A DNA stretch of 64,000 nt from Phenylobacterium kunshanense (GCF_003254525.1 NZ_QFYS01000007.1:1-64000), one strand, 5' to 3'. Numbered from the stretch's first letter, positions 25,156 through 34,693 are shown. Translations and numbers: made by a program. Notes: a model not told the origin generated them from the letters alone.

Positions 25156-27417
25156 TCAGACGGCGAGGTAGAGTTTGCGCGCCAGGGTTTCAATCTCGTT
25201 CCGCACCGAGCCCGCGCTCGACTTCAGCAGGGCCGAGACCCCGCGTCGAGCCGCCTCGCGGTCGCAGGACAGCACCATCTGCTTCACCGGACCCACCCCG
25301 GCGGGCGGCATGGACAGCCGCTCATAGCCCAGGGCCACCAGCGCGAAGGCCTCCAGCGGCCGGCCGGCCATCTCGCCGCACACACTGACCGGCGTGCCGG
25401 TCTCGGCGCAGGCCTTCTGGATCGCCTCCATGGCCCTGAGCGCCGGCGGCGACAGGAAGTCGTAGCGGTCCGACACCCGCGGGTTCCCACGGTCGGCGGC
25501 GAACAGGTACTGCATCAGGTCGTTGGTGCCGACGCTGACGAAGTCGGTCATCGGCAGCAGGGCGTCCAGGTGCCAGATCACCGACGGCGCCTCGATCATC
25601 GCCCCGACGTCCAGCCGCGACGGCGCGGGCCGGCCGCGCCGCTGCGCCCAGGCGATCTCGGTATCCACCAGGGCTCGCGCCTGGCGGAACTCGTCGCAGC
25701 TCGCGACCAGCGGGAACATGATCCTGAGCGGGCGGCCCTTCGACGCCGCGATCAACGCGCGGAGCTGAAGGCGGAGCAGGGCCGGACGGTCCAGACCCAT
25801 GCGCACGGCGCGCCAGCCGAGGGCCGGGTTCTCCTCGCGCTCGGCCTCCATATACGGCAGCGCCTTGTCGCCGCCGAGGTCGAGGGTGCGGAAAGTCACC
25901 GGCTTGTCGCCGGCCGCGTCCATCACCCGGCAGTAGAGCGCCGTCTGGGCGTCGCCCCGGGGCATCTCCTCCGAGACCATGAACTGGAATTCGGTGCGGA
26001 ACAGGCCGATCCCTTCCGCGCCGGTGTCCGCCAGCACCTCCAGGTCCACATCCAGGCCGGCGTTCATCAGCAGCGTGACCTTCACGCCGTCGCGGGTGAA
26101 GGCCGGCGTTTCGCGCAGCTTGGCGAACTCGGCCTGCCGCTGCCGGCGCACGTCGATGCGGGCCTGGATCGCCTTCACCACGTCGGGCCGGGGGCGCAGG
26201 TAGGCCTCGGCCGTCTCGGCGTCCACGATCACCGGATCGCCTTCCGACACCCGGTCCCGCAGGCCCTGCAGGCGGCCCACGCACGGAATGTCCAGCGCCC
26301 GCGCGACGATCGCCGCGTGGCTGGCCGACGAGCCTTCCTCCAGCAGAAGGCCGCGCAGCTTGTGGCGGTCGTATTCCAGCAGGTCGGCCGGTCCGAGGTT
26401 CCGCGCGATCAGCACGGCGTTGTCCGGCAGGTCGCGGGCCACGCTGCCGTTGCCGGAAAGGTGCCGCAGGAGCCGGTCGTTCAGGTCCTCGAGGTCGTGC
26501 AGCCTTTCGCGCAGGTAGGGGTCGCGCGCCTGGCCCAACCGCGCCCGATGCTCGGACCGCACCCGCTCCACCGCCGCCTCGGCGGTCAGGCCGTTCTTCA
26601 CCGCGTCCTCGAGACTGCGGTTCCAGCCCCGGTCGTGGGCGAACATGCGGTAGGTCTCGAGCACCTCGTAGCTCGCGTCCATCAGGCCGTGCTGGCCCTC
26701 CAGCATGTTGTCGATCTGGCTCTTCAACGCCTCCAGCGCCGCCGCCAGCCGGGCCTCTTCCGCCGCCACGTCGTCCGAAAGCAGCTGCGACGAGGCCACC
26801 GGCGGTTCGTGAAGCACCGCCACCCCGTAGGCCAGGCCCTCGGCGAAGCGGCTGCCCTTTAGGCGCTCGGGCCGTCGGGGGGCCAGTTCCACCCCCTCCA
26901 ACTCGCCCACGCTGACCAACTCGCCCGAGGCCACCATCTCGGCCAGGACCATGGCGACGATCTGCAGGTCCTCGACCTCGTCCTCGGTGTAGGTCCGGGC
27001 GGTGCGGTTCTGGACGACCAGCACCCCGATCGCTCGGCCGCCACGCAGCAGCGGCACGCCGAGGAAGGCGTGATAGGGGTCCTCGCCCGTTTCGGGGCGA
27101 TACGAGAAGGCCGGATGCTCGGGAGCGTCCGCCAGGTTCAGCGGTCGGCCCAGGCGCATGATCTCGCCCACCAGGCCCTCGCCCGGCTTCATCCGCGTCA
27201 CGTGGACGGCGCTGACGTCCAGGCCCTCGGTGGCGAACAGCTCCATCTCGCCATTGGCCCGGCGGAGGTAGATCGAGCACACCTCCGCCACCATGGACAG
27301 CGCGATGATGCGCACGACCATGTCCAGGCGCTGCTGCGCCGGGCCACCCCCGGCGAGCGCCTCACGAATCTGCCGCAGCAGGCTCCGCTGACCACGTATG
27401 GCGACCGGCGCGATCAT
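25156..27417 (-). CDS. ptsP: phosphoenolpyruvate-protein phosphotransferase, nitrogen PTS enzyme I
   Basis: A 753-residue EI(Ntr). The N-terminal GAF domain (about residues 20-165) senses glutamine or another ligand in homologues. Next come the HPr-binding region, the phosphohistidine loop GSSASHAAIVARALDIPC, and the PEP-binding TIM barrel with GLFRTEFQF and VCGEMAGRP. It starts the phosphorelay to NPr and EIIA(Ntr), which governs nitrogen, potassium and (p)ppGpp signals. ATG 27417 was chosen at the GAF domain start. In many alphaproteobacteria it follows lysC; here lysC is five kilobases away. Confidence 0.95.
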   Translation of the reverse strand: MIAPVAIRGQRSLLRQIREALAGGGPAQQRLDMVVRIIALSMVAEVCSIYLRRANGEMELFATEGLDVSAVHVTRMKPGEGLVGEIMRLGRPLNLADAPEHPAFSYRPETGEDPYHAFLGVPLLRGGRAIGVLVVQNRTARTYTEDEVEDLQIVAMVLAEMVASGELVSVGELEGVELAPRRPERLKGSRFAEGLAYGVAVLHEPPVASSQLLSDDVAAEEARLAAALEALKSQIDNMLEGQHGLMDASYEVLETYRMFAHDRGWNRSLEDAVKNGLTAEAAVERVRSEHRARLGQARDPYLRERLHDLEDLNDRLLRHLSGNGSVARDLPDNAVLIARNLGPADLLEYDRHKLRGLLLEEGSSASHAAIVARALDIPCVGRLQGLRDRVSEGDPVIVDAETAEAYLRPRPDVVKAIQARIDVRRQRQAEFAKLRETPAFTRDGVKVTLLMNAGLDVDLEVLADTGAEGIGLFRTEFQFMVSEEMPRGDAQTALYCRVMDAAGDKPVTFRTLDLGGDKALPYMEAEREENPALGWRAVRMGLDRPALLRLQLRALIAASKGRPLRIMFPLVASCDEFRQARALVDTEIAWAQRRGRPAPSRLDVGAMIEAPSVIWHLDALLPMTDFVSVGTNDLMQYLFAADRGNPRVSDRYDFLSPPALRAMEAIQKACAETGTPVSVCGEMAGRPLEAFALVALGYERLSMPPAGVGPVKQMVLSCDREAARRGVSALLKSSAGSVRNEIETLARKLYLAV

Positions 27418-27612
27418 CGATCCCGGCTTCGCTCCTCCCGTTCCTTGTCCGTGAATTAGCAGTTTTGTCTGTCGGAACCGAGCCTCTAACGGCGTTGCGG
27501 CGTTCGGTTTTCGGATCTGCCTCGGTTTGAAACGCGCCGCGCGCGGTGTGCTTGAGCTTCCCGGCCAGCCGGCCCATCGTTCCTGCAACGACAAGAGACG
27601 GGGGGAGACGTC

Positions 27613-29340
27613 ATGCGCAGGTGGATTGCGATCGTGCTGGCTTGGGCGCTGGTGCTGGGCGGGGCCTACCTCGCCAGCCGGATCCAGACCGCCGCCGGCG
27701 CCGTGACGGTTTCGGAAGTGCGCGTCCTGGCTCAGCCGGGCGTCGAGGTGTCCGGGCTGCTCTACCGGCCCGCCACGGCCACGCCGCAGTCGCCCGCGCC
27801 CGCGGTGCTGGTCAGCCACGGCTACATCAACACCCGCGAGATGCAGAGCCCGTTCGCCATCGAGCTGTCGCGTCGGGGCTATGTGGTGCTGGCCATGGAC
27901 ATGACCGGCCATGGCTATTCGGGCGGCGTGGTCGGGACGGCGGGCTTCGGCGGGCCCGCGGCGCTGCGGTACCTGAAGTCGCTGCCGTTCGTGGACCGAC
28001 GCGCCATCGGCCTCGAGGGACATTCCATGGGCGGCGGGCCGGTGATGGCGGCGGCGCTCGCCGATCCCGACGGCTACCGCGCCATCGTGCTGGAAGGCTC
28101 GACGCCGGGCCTGCTGGGCGCGCCGGCGCCGGCCAACCCGCGAAATCTCGCCGTGGTGTTCGGCCAGTATGACGAGTTCGCCGGCCTCATGTGGGGCGTC
28201 CCGAAAGGCTCCGAGATCGCGGCCTCGCCGAAACTCCAGGCCCTGTTCGGCGTCGCCGAGCCCGTGCAGGCGCGCCGCCTCTACGGCTCCATCGCCGACG
28301 GGTCGGCGCGTTGGATGACGAATCCGCCGATCACCCACCCCTGGGAGCACTTCTCCGCCTCCGGCGTCGGGAACGCCGTGGAGTGGTTGCAGCGGGTCAT
28401 TCCGGCGCCCGCGCCGCGCCCGCCGGCCGATCAGGTCTGGATCTGGAAGGAAGTCGGCACGCTGGTCGCCTTCATTGGGTTCGGCTGGCTGGTGCTGGCG
28501 ACCTTCGACATGGCCCTGACCGTGCCGCCGCTCCGGGCGCTGGCGCACCCGGGAGAGCCCGCCGCGGAGCGACGCGACAGGAGATGGTGGCTCTGGCTGG
28601 TTCTCACCGCGGCCCTGCCGGCGGTCACCTACCTGCCGCTGATGAAGGTGGGCCAGCTCTTCTTCCCGATGCCGGGTCTCGCCCAATGGGTCCACAACCA
28701 GCTGCTGGTCTGGGCGCTGGGGACGGCGGCGATCACCGTCGTCCTGGGGCTGGTCCTGAAGACCCGGGCGACGTTCACCAACCGCTGGGGGCTCTCCGCG
28801 TTCGCCGCGATCCTCAGCGTCGCGACGGGCTATTTCGCCCTGGTGGTGGTCGACTCCCTCTTCAAGGTCGACTTCCGGTTCTGGGTGGTGGGGCTGAAGC
28901 CGCTCAGTCCGGAACGGGCCGCGCAGCTTCCCGCATACCTGCTGCTCTGGACCGTGTTCTTCCTCATCGCCATGCGCGCGTTCTGCGCCCGGATTCCAGT
29001 GCGGGGCGAGGGGTGGCTGGCCTCGCTGGCCTGGGCGAAGACGGCGATGGCGGGCGGCTTCCTCGTGCTGGTGGGCTGGCAGTACGCGACGCTCTTCGGG
29101 ACCGGTCTTCTGGCGACACCGACCGAGCCGCTGAACGTGGTCATCGCCCTCCAGTTCGTGCCGCTGCTGGGGTTCGTCGGCGTGATCGGCGCCTGGACCT
29201 GGCGGCGCACCAACTCCTATGTGCCCGGCGCCCTGATCTGCGCCCTGTTCATGAGCTGGTACATCACCGCGGGCACGGCCAACCACTGGGCGCCAGGCTT
29301 CGAGTTCCAGGTCCCCGGCGCGGCTACGGCGAAGCGGTGA
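27613..29340 (+). CDS. membrane-anchored alpha/beta hydrolase with polytopic C-terminal half
   Basis: A 575-residue protein. One N-terminal helix (residues 5-21) anchors an alpha/beta-hydrolase domain (about 50-270) with VLVSHGYINT, nucleophile S138 in EGHSMGGG and a candidate His in ITHPWEHF. From about residue 290 there are seven or eight transmembrane segments (e.g. VGTLVAFIGFGWLVLATFDMAL, IGAWTW). I know no characterised enzyme with this exact fusion. A membrane-lipid or hydrophobic-ester substrate is an inference. Its stop overlaps the end of the convergent regulator gene by 17 bases. Confidence 0.8.
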   Translation: MRRWIAIVLAWALVLGGAYLASRIQTAAGAVTVSEVRVLAQPGVEVSGLLYRPATATPQSPAPAVLVSHGYINTREMQSPFAIELSRRGYVVLAMDMTGHGYSGGVVGTAGFGGPAALRYLKSLPFVDRRAIGLEGHSMGGGPVMAAALADPDGYRAIVLEGSTPGLLGAPAPANPRNLAVVFGQYDEFAGLMWGVPKGSEIAASPKLQALFGVAEPVQARRLYGSIADGSARWMTNPPITHPWEHFSASGVGNAVEWLQRVIPAPAPRPPADQVWIWKEVGTLVAFIGFGWLVLATFDMALTVPPLRALAHPGEPAAERRDRRWWLWLVLTAALPAVTYLPLMKVGQLFFPMPGLAQWVHNQLLVWALGTAAITVVLGLVLKTRATFTNRWGLSAFAAILSVATGYFALVVVDSLFKVDFRFWVVGLKPLSPERAAQLPAYLLLWTVFFLIAMRAFCARIPVRGEGWLASLAWAKTAMAGGFLVLVGWQYATLFGTGLLATPTEPLNVVIALQFVPLLGFVGVIGAWTWRRTNSYVPGALICALFMSWYITAGTANHWAPGFEFQVPGAATAKR

Positions 29341-29950
29341 TCCGGTAGGCGCACCGTCGGGCGCCGGCCAGGATGTGGTCGGTACGTTCGATCCGGACGC
29401 CGGTCCCCAACACCGCCTCGAACACCGCCTGTTCGGCGCGGCAGAATCCCTGGCAGGCGGCCGCCGCCGCGCAGATCGGGCAGTGGTTCTCCACGAGGAG
29501 GAAGCCGCCGCCAGGGTCCGGCGACCAGTCGGCCATATAGCCTTCCGCCGTCCGGATCTCGGCCAGGGCCGCCACGCGGTCCTGGAGGGTGTTCTGATGC
29601 GCCATCGTCTCGGCATAGGCGCGCGCCGTGGCCGCCTCGCGTCTTGAGATCAACCGCTCCACGCCCGCCTCGCCGAACTCGGCCCGCAGGGCGTCAAGCA
29701 TCTCGACGGTCAACTGGGCGTGGGCGTCGGGAAAGCGGCCTTGCGCCTTGTCGGTCAAGGACCAGAGCCGCCGCGGCCGGCCCACGCCGCGACGTTCGTC
29801 CTGGTGGGTCACGAGGCCCTCTGCGGCCAGCCGTTCGAGGTGCTGCAACGCCGCCTGGCGGCTGATCCCTAGCTCGCCGGCGAGCGTCAGGGTCTCGCTG
29901 GGACCGCGCGATTTGAGGTGAAACAGGATACGGTCGGCCGGCGCGCGCAT
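29324..29950 (-). CDS. SufR-like winged-helix regulator with cysteine cluster
   Basis: A 208-residue regulator of the COG2345/SufR class. N-terminal winged helix: PSETLTLAGELGISRQAALQHLERLAAEGLV, then the R-GRPRRLW wing. The C-terminal domain carries C157, C160, C166, C170 and C200 in HCPICAAAAACQGFC and ARRCAYR, a layout that ligates an iron-sulfur cluster in SufR. It is divergent from an MFS exporter, whose promoter it likely controls, possibly in response to oxidative or redox-active compounds. Confidence 0.85.
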   Translation of the reverse strand: MRAPADRILFHLKSRGPSETLTLAGELGISRQAALQHLERLAAEGLVTHQDERRGVGRPRRLWSLTDKAQGRFPDAHAQLTVEMLDALRAEFGEAGVERLISRREAATARAYAETMAHQNTLQDRVAALAEIRTAEGYMADWSPDPGGGFLLVENHCPICAAAAACQGFCRAEQAVFEAVLGTGVRIERTDHILAGARRCAYRITASP

Positions 29951-30001
29951 TTGACAATAATCTCATTGCAAAATATCTGCCGCCCGTCCAGCTAATTCGA
30001 C
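29951..30001. promoter_or_regulatory. AT-rich divergent promoter with imperfect inverted repeat
   Basis: The 51-bp gap contains TTGACA (29951-29956), a 17-bp spacer and TATCTG (29974-29979), a credible sigma-70 pair reading toward the MFS gene. TTGACAAT (29951-29958) and ATTGCAA (29965-29971) form an imperfect inverted repeat overlapping that promoter, a likely operator for the adjacent regulator. Confidence 0.55.
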
Positions 30002-31420
30002 ATGTCCGAGGTTGTCAAAATGGAGTCCGCCCGCGCCAATACCTGGGGCGACCTGCTGGGCGAGGGGCGTCTGCCGCGCTTCGCGGTGATCATGCTGGGC
30101 GTCTGGCTGAATGCGGCCGACAGCCTCGTCACCTCCACCATCCTGCCGAGCGTGGGGCGTGACCTGGGCGGGTTCGCCTATTTCTCCTGGGCGACCGCCG
30201 GCTTCTTCGTCGGGGCGATCCTCGCGGGGGCCAGCGCCGGCCGGGTCTCGGAAATCTTCGGCCTGCGCCGGGCCACGGCGTTCGGCGGCGTGGTCATGGC
30301 CCTGGGCTGTGTGATGAGCGCTGCTGCGTCAGACATCGGCCTCTTCCTGGCCGGGCGGGTTGTCCAGGGCCTGGGCAGCGGCTGGATCTCCGGCTTCGCC
30401 ATGGTCGCTATCGCATTCCTGTTCCCGGAGCGGCATCTGGCGCGCGTCTTTGCGGCGGTCACCTTCGTCTGGGGCATCGCCACCGTGCTGGGACCGCTGT
30501 TCGGCGGCCTCGTGGTCGAAAGCGGGGACTGGCGCGATGTCTTCTGGCTGTTCGCCGTGCAGGCGGTGGTGTTCAGCGTGGCCGCGCCCCTGCTGCTGGG
30601 CGGCCGTGGCGAGGCCCGCGGCGGTCCGGGCGTCCCGTGGCCACAGCTCGGCGTACTGAGCCTGGGGGTGGGCGCCATTGCGGTCGCCGATCTCGCGGGC
30701 TCGGCCGCAGGCTCGGTATCGCTGGTGCTCGCGGGCCTCGCGATCCTGGCGCTGGTGGTCTGGATGGACGGCCGCGCGCCCATCAGGCTGCTGCCGATCG
30801 GCGCTTCCGACCTGCGGACGGTCTGCGGCTCGGGCTATTTCGCAGGCTTCGCCATGACGGCGGCCTCGATGGGCTTCGCCATCTACGGGCCGCCCATCCT
30901 CCAGCAGCTCCGCGGTTTTTCGCCGCTCTGGGCCGGCTATGTGGTGGCCGTGGAATCGCTCGCCTGGACCGTGTCCGCCATCGCCGTGGCCGGGGCGGTG
31001 GGGGCCTGGGACCGGCGCTGGACGCGCATCGGCGCGCTGATGCTCGTGGCCAGCCTGCTCGTCCTGGCCTGGGCGATGGCGGACGCGCACCTGGCGTTCG
31101 TGCTGCTCGGCGGATCGCTGCTCGGTGCGGCCTTTGGCCTCTCCTGGGCGTTCATGAGCCGTCGGATCATGGCGGCGTTGTCGGACGAGGACCGCGCCAT
31201 CGGCTCGTCCGCCATCACGGCCGTCCGCCAGACCGGCGGCGCCGCGGGCGCGGCGATCTCGGGCGTGGCGGCGAATCTGGTCGGCTTTTCAGGGGGACTC
31301 ACGGACGCCAGCGCCCGCGCGGCTTCCGTCTGGGTCTTCGTTGCGGTCATTCCTCTGGCTGTAGCCGGCGCCTGGGCGGCGTTTCGGCTGACCCGGGATG
31401 ACGCCTCCGCGGGACGATGA
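30002..31420 (+). CDS. MFS multidrug-type exporter
   Basis: A 472-residue major facilitator with about 14 predicted helices, which fits the DHA2 drug:H+ antiporter group. Motif A-like sequence is GRVSEIFGLRRATAFG (around residue 80), and motif C-like VFVWGIATVLGPLFGG is at about 158. The start ATG 30002 follows the promoter described upstream. Its neighbours, a SufR-like regulator on one side and a duplicated winged-helix regulator on the other, suggest inducible efflux of a toxic compound. Confidence 0.9.
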   Translation: MSEVVKMESARANTWGDLLGEGRLPRFAVIMLGVWLNAADSLVTSTILPSVGRDLGGFAYFSWATAGFFVGAILAGASAGRVSEIFGLRRATAFGGVVMALGCVMSAAASDIGLFLAGRVVQGLGSGWISGFAMVAIAFLFPERHLARVFAAVTFVWGIATVLGPLFGGLVVESGDWRDVFWLFAVQAVVFSVAAPLLLGGRGEARGGPGVPWPQLGVLSLGVGAIAVADLAGSAAGSVSLVLAGLAILALVVWMDGRAPIRLLPIGASDLRTVCGSGYFAGFAMTAASMGFAIYGPPILQQLRGFSPLWAGYVVAVESLAWTVSAIAVAGAVGAWDRRWTRIGALMLVASLLVLAWAMADAHLAFVLLGGSLLGAAFGLSWAFMSRRIMAALSDEDRAIGSSAITAVRQTGGAAGAAISGVAANLVGFSGGLTDASARAASVWVFVAVIPLAVAGAWAAFRLTRDDASAGR

Positions 31421-31483
31421 CGCGAGCAGATGCAACCGTTCGTCGCATTGATGAATCGATGTTATGTCGAATAGAGCTTCGGC

Positions 31484-32431
31484 ATGGAGCCCGCTCGCCA
31501 TACCGGTCTTTCCTCTGCCGCCATGGTGGTCGGAAAAGATCTTCTGCTCGACCTGATCGAGGCCACGCGTGGCGACCTGGATGCGGTGGACACGCTGATC
31601 TGGGTCAGCATCGTCCAGGCCAATCTCGGTCCGGTCATGGCGCGCAGCGATCTCGAAAGCGCCTATGCGGTGCAGCCGCCACCCGACGAACTGCGTCGGC
31701 CGATCAGCGTTGCAGCCCTGGCGGGGGCCACCGGCCTGCCTTTCGAGACCGTGCGCCGCCGCGTGGCCCGCCTGCGCGATCGCGGTCGGTGCGAGATCGG
31801 CCCGGATGGCGTGATCGTTCCGCAGCGGTCCCTGGAGACCCCCGCCCACGCGGCGGTGATCATGGACAACTACCGTGTGCTGCAGAGGACGTTCCGCCGA
31901 CTGGAGGTTCTCGGGTTCTTCGATGGGCAAGCCTGGCCGGCGACAGCGTGGCGTCCTGGCGACCCGCCGCCCCTCCGCGCGTCGGTTCGGCACTCGGCCG
32001 ACTACTGCCTGCGGATCGTCGATCAGCTGCGTGTGCGGACAGGCGACGTGCTGAACGGACTGATCCTGTTCCAGCTCGTGCGGGAGACCACCGCGGCGCT
32101 CGGCGACAGCCGTGACCGCTTCCAGCAGCCGAATGGTCCGGCCCTGGCGCCGGACGCCGTGAAGACGCCTGTGGGGGCCAGCCTGATCGCGGAACGCCTG
32201 CGGGTGGATCGCGAGACCGTCCGCCGACGGCTGGTCAGCCTCACGGCCGAGGGCCTGGTGGCGCGCCGTGGCGCCGGCTACATCCTGCCCGTCGAGAGCA
32301 TGATGCGGCTGAAGACCGACGAACTGATCGAGGTCAACGACGCCAACCTGCGCCGTCTCTACCGGGGCCTCGCAAAGGTAGGCGCCATCGAGGCCTGGCG
32401 CGCGGAAGCGGAATCGGCGGCGGCCGCCTGA
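31484..32431 (+). CDS. regulator made of two tandem winged-helix repeats
   Basis: A 315-residue protein built from two related halves. Each half has a hydrophobic helical segment (DLLLDLIEATRGDLDAVD, residues 19-36; DYCLRIVDQLRVRTGDVL, 173-190) and then a winged helix carrying an identical ETVRRR recognition-helix core (88-93 and 244-249). The helices after each wing also match in pattern (NYRVLQRTFRRLEVLG / NDANLRRLYRGLAKVG). No ligand domain is evident. A monomer with two DNA-binding heads is the simplest reading. It follows the MFS gene on the same strand with a 63-bp gap. Confidence 0.75.
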   Translation: MEPARHTGLSSAAMVVGKDLLLDLIEATRGDLDAVDTLIWVSIVQANLGPVMARSDLESAYAVQPPPDELRRPISVAALAGATGLPFETVRRRVARLRDRGRCEIGPDGVIVPQRSLETPAHAAVIMDNYRVLQRTFRRLEVLGFFDGQAWPATAWRPGDPPPLRASVRHSADYCLRIVDQLRVRTGDVLNGLILFQLVRETTAALGDSRDRFQQPNGPALAPDAVKTPVGASLIAERLRVDRETVRRRLVSLTAEGLVARRGAGYILPVESMMRLKTDELIEVNDANLRRLYRGLAKVGAIEAWRAEAESAAAA

Positions 32432-32467
32432 GGCTCAACGACCGCGCGACATACCCCGTTCAGACCG

Positions 32468-33715
32468 TCAGAGCTGGTCCAGGCCATAGGCGGCGTGCAG
32501 GGCGCGCACGGCCAGCTCGGTATAGGCCGCGTCGATCAGCACGCTGATCTTGATCTCCGACGTCGAGATCACCTGGATGTTGACGCCCTTCTCGGCCAGC
32601 GCCTGGAACATGGTCTTGGCGACGCCGGTGTGGCTGCGCATGCCGACGCCGATCACCGACACCTTGGCGACGTCCTCGTTCACCCGCACGTCCTCGAAGC
32701 CGATCTGCGGCTGGGCGGCGCGGATGATCTCGACGGCCCGCTGGGCGTCTCGCTTGCCCACCGTGAACTCCATGTTCGCGGTGTCGGCTGTGCGAGCGTG
32801 GCTCTGGACGATCATGTCCACGTTCACGTTCGCGTCGGCCAGCGCGCCGAAGACCATCGACGAGACGCCGGGATGGTCGGGCAGGCCGAAGAGGCTGATC
32901 TTCGCCTCGTCGCGGCTGTAGGCCACGCCGCTCACGATCCGCTTCTCCACGATCTCCTCCTCGTCGCACACGATGGTGCCCTGGCCGGGCGCTTCGCCGG
33001 GCTCGACAAAACTGGACAGCACCCGGACGGGCACATTGTAGGCCATGGCCATCTCGACCGAGCGGGTCTGCAGAACCTTGGCGCCGAGCGAGGCCATCTC
33101 CAGCATCTCCTCGTAGGAGATCTTGGCCAGCTTCTTAGCCTTGGATTCGATCCGCGGGTCGGTCGTGTAGACGCCGTCCACGTCGGTGTAGATGTCGCAC
33201 GCGCAGCCGAGCGCGGCGGCGATGGCCACGGCGCTGGTGTCCGAGCCGCCGCGGCCCAGGGTGGCGATGCGGCCGTCGCGGGTCACGCCCTGGAACCCCG
33301 CGATCACGGCCACCTCGCCGGCGTCGAGCGCTGCGCCCAGCTTCTCGGGCGGGATGTCGTCGATGCGGGCGCGACCGTGGGCGTCGTCGGCGATGATCGG
33401 GATCTGCCAACCCATCCACGAGCGCGCGGGCAGGCCCATGTTGCGCAGGGTCATGGCCAGGAGGCCGGCGGTCACCTGCTCGCCCGACGCGACCACCACA
33501 TCGTATTCGTCGTCCGACGGCGGCAGGCCCTGGGCGGCCGCGCCGGCGCCGTCGGTCCAGGCCACCAGCTCGTTGGTCTTGCCGGCCATGGCCGAGACCA
33601 CCACCGCCACCTTGTGGCCCGCAGCCACCTCGGCCGCCACGAGCCGCCCCACGCGCCGGATACGCTCCAGGTCGGCCACCGAAGTGCCGCCGAATTTCAT
33701 AACCAGCCGGGACAT
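32468..33715 (-). CDS. lysC: aspartate kinase
   Basis: A 415-residue aspartokinase, first step of the lysine/threonine/methionine pathway. The N-terminal kinase domain begins MKFGGTSVAD and carries the catalytic GRGGSDTSAVAIAAAL. Two ACT domains near the C terminus (SLFGLPDHPGVSSMVFGALAD and VSVIGVGMRSHTGVAKTMF) mediate feedback by amino acids. ATG 33715 was chosen over an upstream extension because it sits at MSRLVMKFGG. Divergent from ubiG. Confidence 0.96.
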   Translation of the reverse strand: MSRLVMKFGGTSVADLERIRRVGRLVAAEVAAGHKVAVVVSAMAGKTNELVAWTDGAGAAAQGLPPSDDEYDVVVASGEQVTAGLLAMTLRNMGLPARSWMGWQIPIIADDAHGRARIDDIPPEKLGAALDAGEVAVIAGFQGVTRDGRIATLGRGGSDTSAVAIAAALGCACDIYTDVDGVYTTDPRIESKAKKLAKISYEEMLEMASLGAKVLQTRSVEMAMAYNVPVRVLSSFVEPGEAPGQGTIVCDEEEIVEKRIVSGVAYSRDEAKISLFGLPDHPGVSSMVFGALADANVNVDMIVQSHARTADTANMEFTVGKRDAQRAVEIIRAAQPQIGFEDVRVNEDVAKVSVIGVGMRSHTGVAKTMFQALAEKGVNIQVISTSEIKISVLIDAAYTELAVRALHAAYGLDQL

Positions 33716-33913
33716 GGCTCTCGCGTGTTGCTGCGCCGCCGAAGGGCGGTGCGTCATAGCGGCCAGGATGCAGAGCCGCAACGGCGAGATTCTGCCCTCT
33801 TGGCGCATCTTGTCACGGCGCCAGGGGCAAAGACTGCCTCAATGCTCCGGCAGCGAGCGCCGAGGCGCCTCTTTCGGGTTTTTCGCGCGGCCGTTCCGAC
33901 CTAGAACGCGCCC

Positions 33914-34657
33914 ATGGCCGTCTCCTCCATCGATCCCGCCGAGGTCGAACGCTTCTCGCGCATCGCCGCCGAGTGGTGGGACCCCAAGGGCAAGTTCGCG
34001 CCCCTGCACAAGTTCAACCCCGTCCGCCTGGCCTTCATCCGCGACCAGGCGCTCTATCGCTTTGGCCGCGATCCGAAAGCCCGCCGCCCGTTCGAGGGCC
34101 TGCGCCTGCTCGACATCGGCTGCGGCGGGGGGCTGCTGTCAGAGCCGATGACGCGGCTCGGCTTCGCCGTCACCGGGGTGGACGCCTCGGAGCGCAACAT
34201 CGCCACCGCCGCGACCCATGCGGCCGAACAGGGTCTCGAGATCGACTATCGCGCCTCGACCGCCGAGGCCCTGCTCGAGGCCGGCGAGCCGCCGTTTGAC
34301 GTGATCCTCAACATGGAGGTGATCGAGCACGTGGCCGATCCGGGCGAGTACCTCCGCGCCTGCGCCCGCCTGCTGAAGCCCGGTGGCCTGATGATCGTGG
34401 CCACCATGAACCGCACGCTGAAGGCCTTTGCCCTGGCCAAGGTCGGCGCCGAGTACGTCCTGCGCTGGCTGCCCGCCGGCACCCACGACTGGTCCAGGTT
34501 CCTGAAACCCGCCGAAATCCGCGACTTCCTGTCCGGCGAGCCCGTAGAGGTGGACGGACCCTACGGCGTCGTGTTCAACCCGCTCACCGGCCGGTGGACG
34601 GAATCGACCGACACGGACGTGAACTACATGATGACGGTGGTGCGCGACGCAGCCTAG
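33914..34657 (+). CDS. ubiG: ubiquinone biosynthesis O-methyltransferase
   Basis: A 247-residue SAM methyltransferase that performs both O-methylations in ubiquinone synthesis. Family marks are [30 protein letters not shown] at the N terminus, motif [20 protein letters not shown] and [11 protein letters not shown]. It is divergent from lysC, a pair conserved in many alphaproteobacteria. Confidence 0.96.
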   Translation: MAVSSIDPAEVERFSRIAAEWWDPKGKFAPLHKFNPVRLAFIRDQALYRFGRDPKARRPFEGLRLLDIGCGGGLLSEPMTRLGFAVTGVDASERNIATAATHAAEQGLEIDYRASTAEALLEAGEPPFDVILNMEVIEHVADPGEYLRACARLLKPGGLMIVATMNRTLKAFALAKVGAEYVLRWLPAGTHDWSRFLKPAEIRDFLSGEPVEVDGPYGVVFNPLTGRWTESTDTDVNYMMTVVRDAA

Positions 34658-34693
34658 GCGCGCGCCGGGGCTTGGGGGCCTCCAGGAGCAGAC

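Noticed and set aside
27418..29616. An open frame upstream of ptsP that would extend it to 1486 residues
   Set aside because: The extension is antisense to the membrane hydrolase, is low in hydrophobic order and rich in Arg/His, and ptsP starts naturally at its GAF domain.
31391..31420. TGACGC half-sites near the MFS stop codon as another copy of the operator
   Set aside because: They are direct, not inverted, repeats inside coding sequence.
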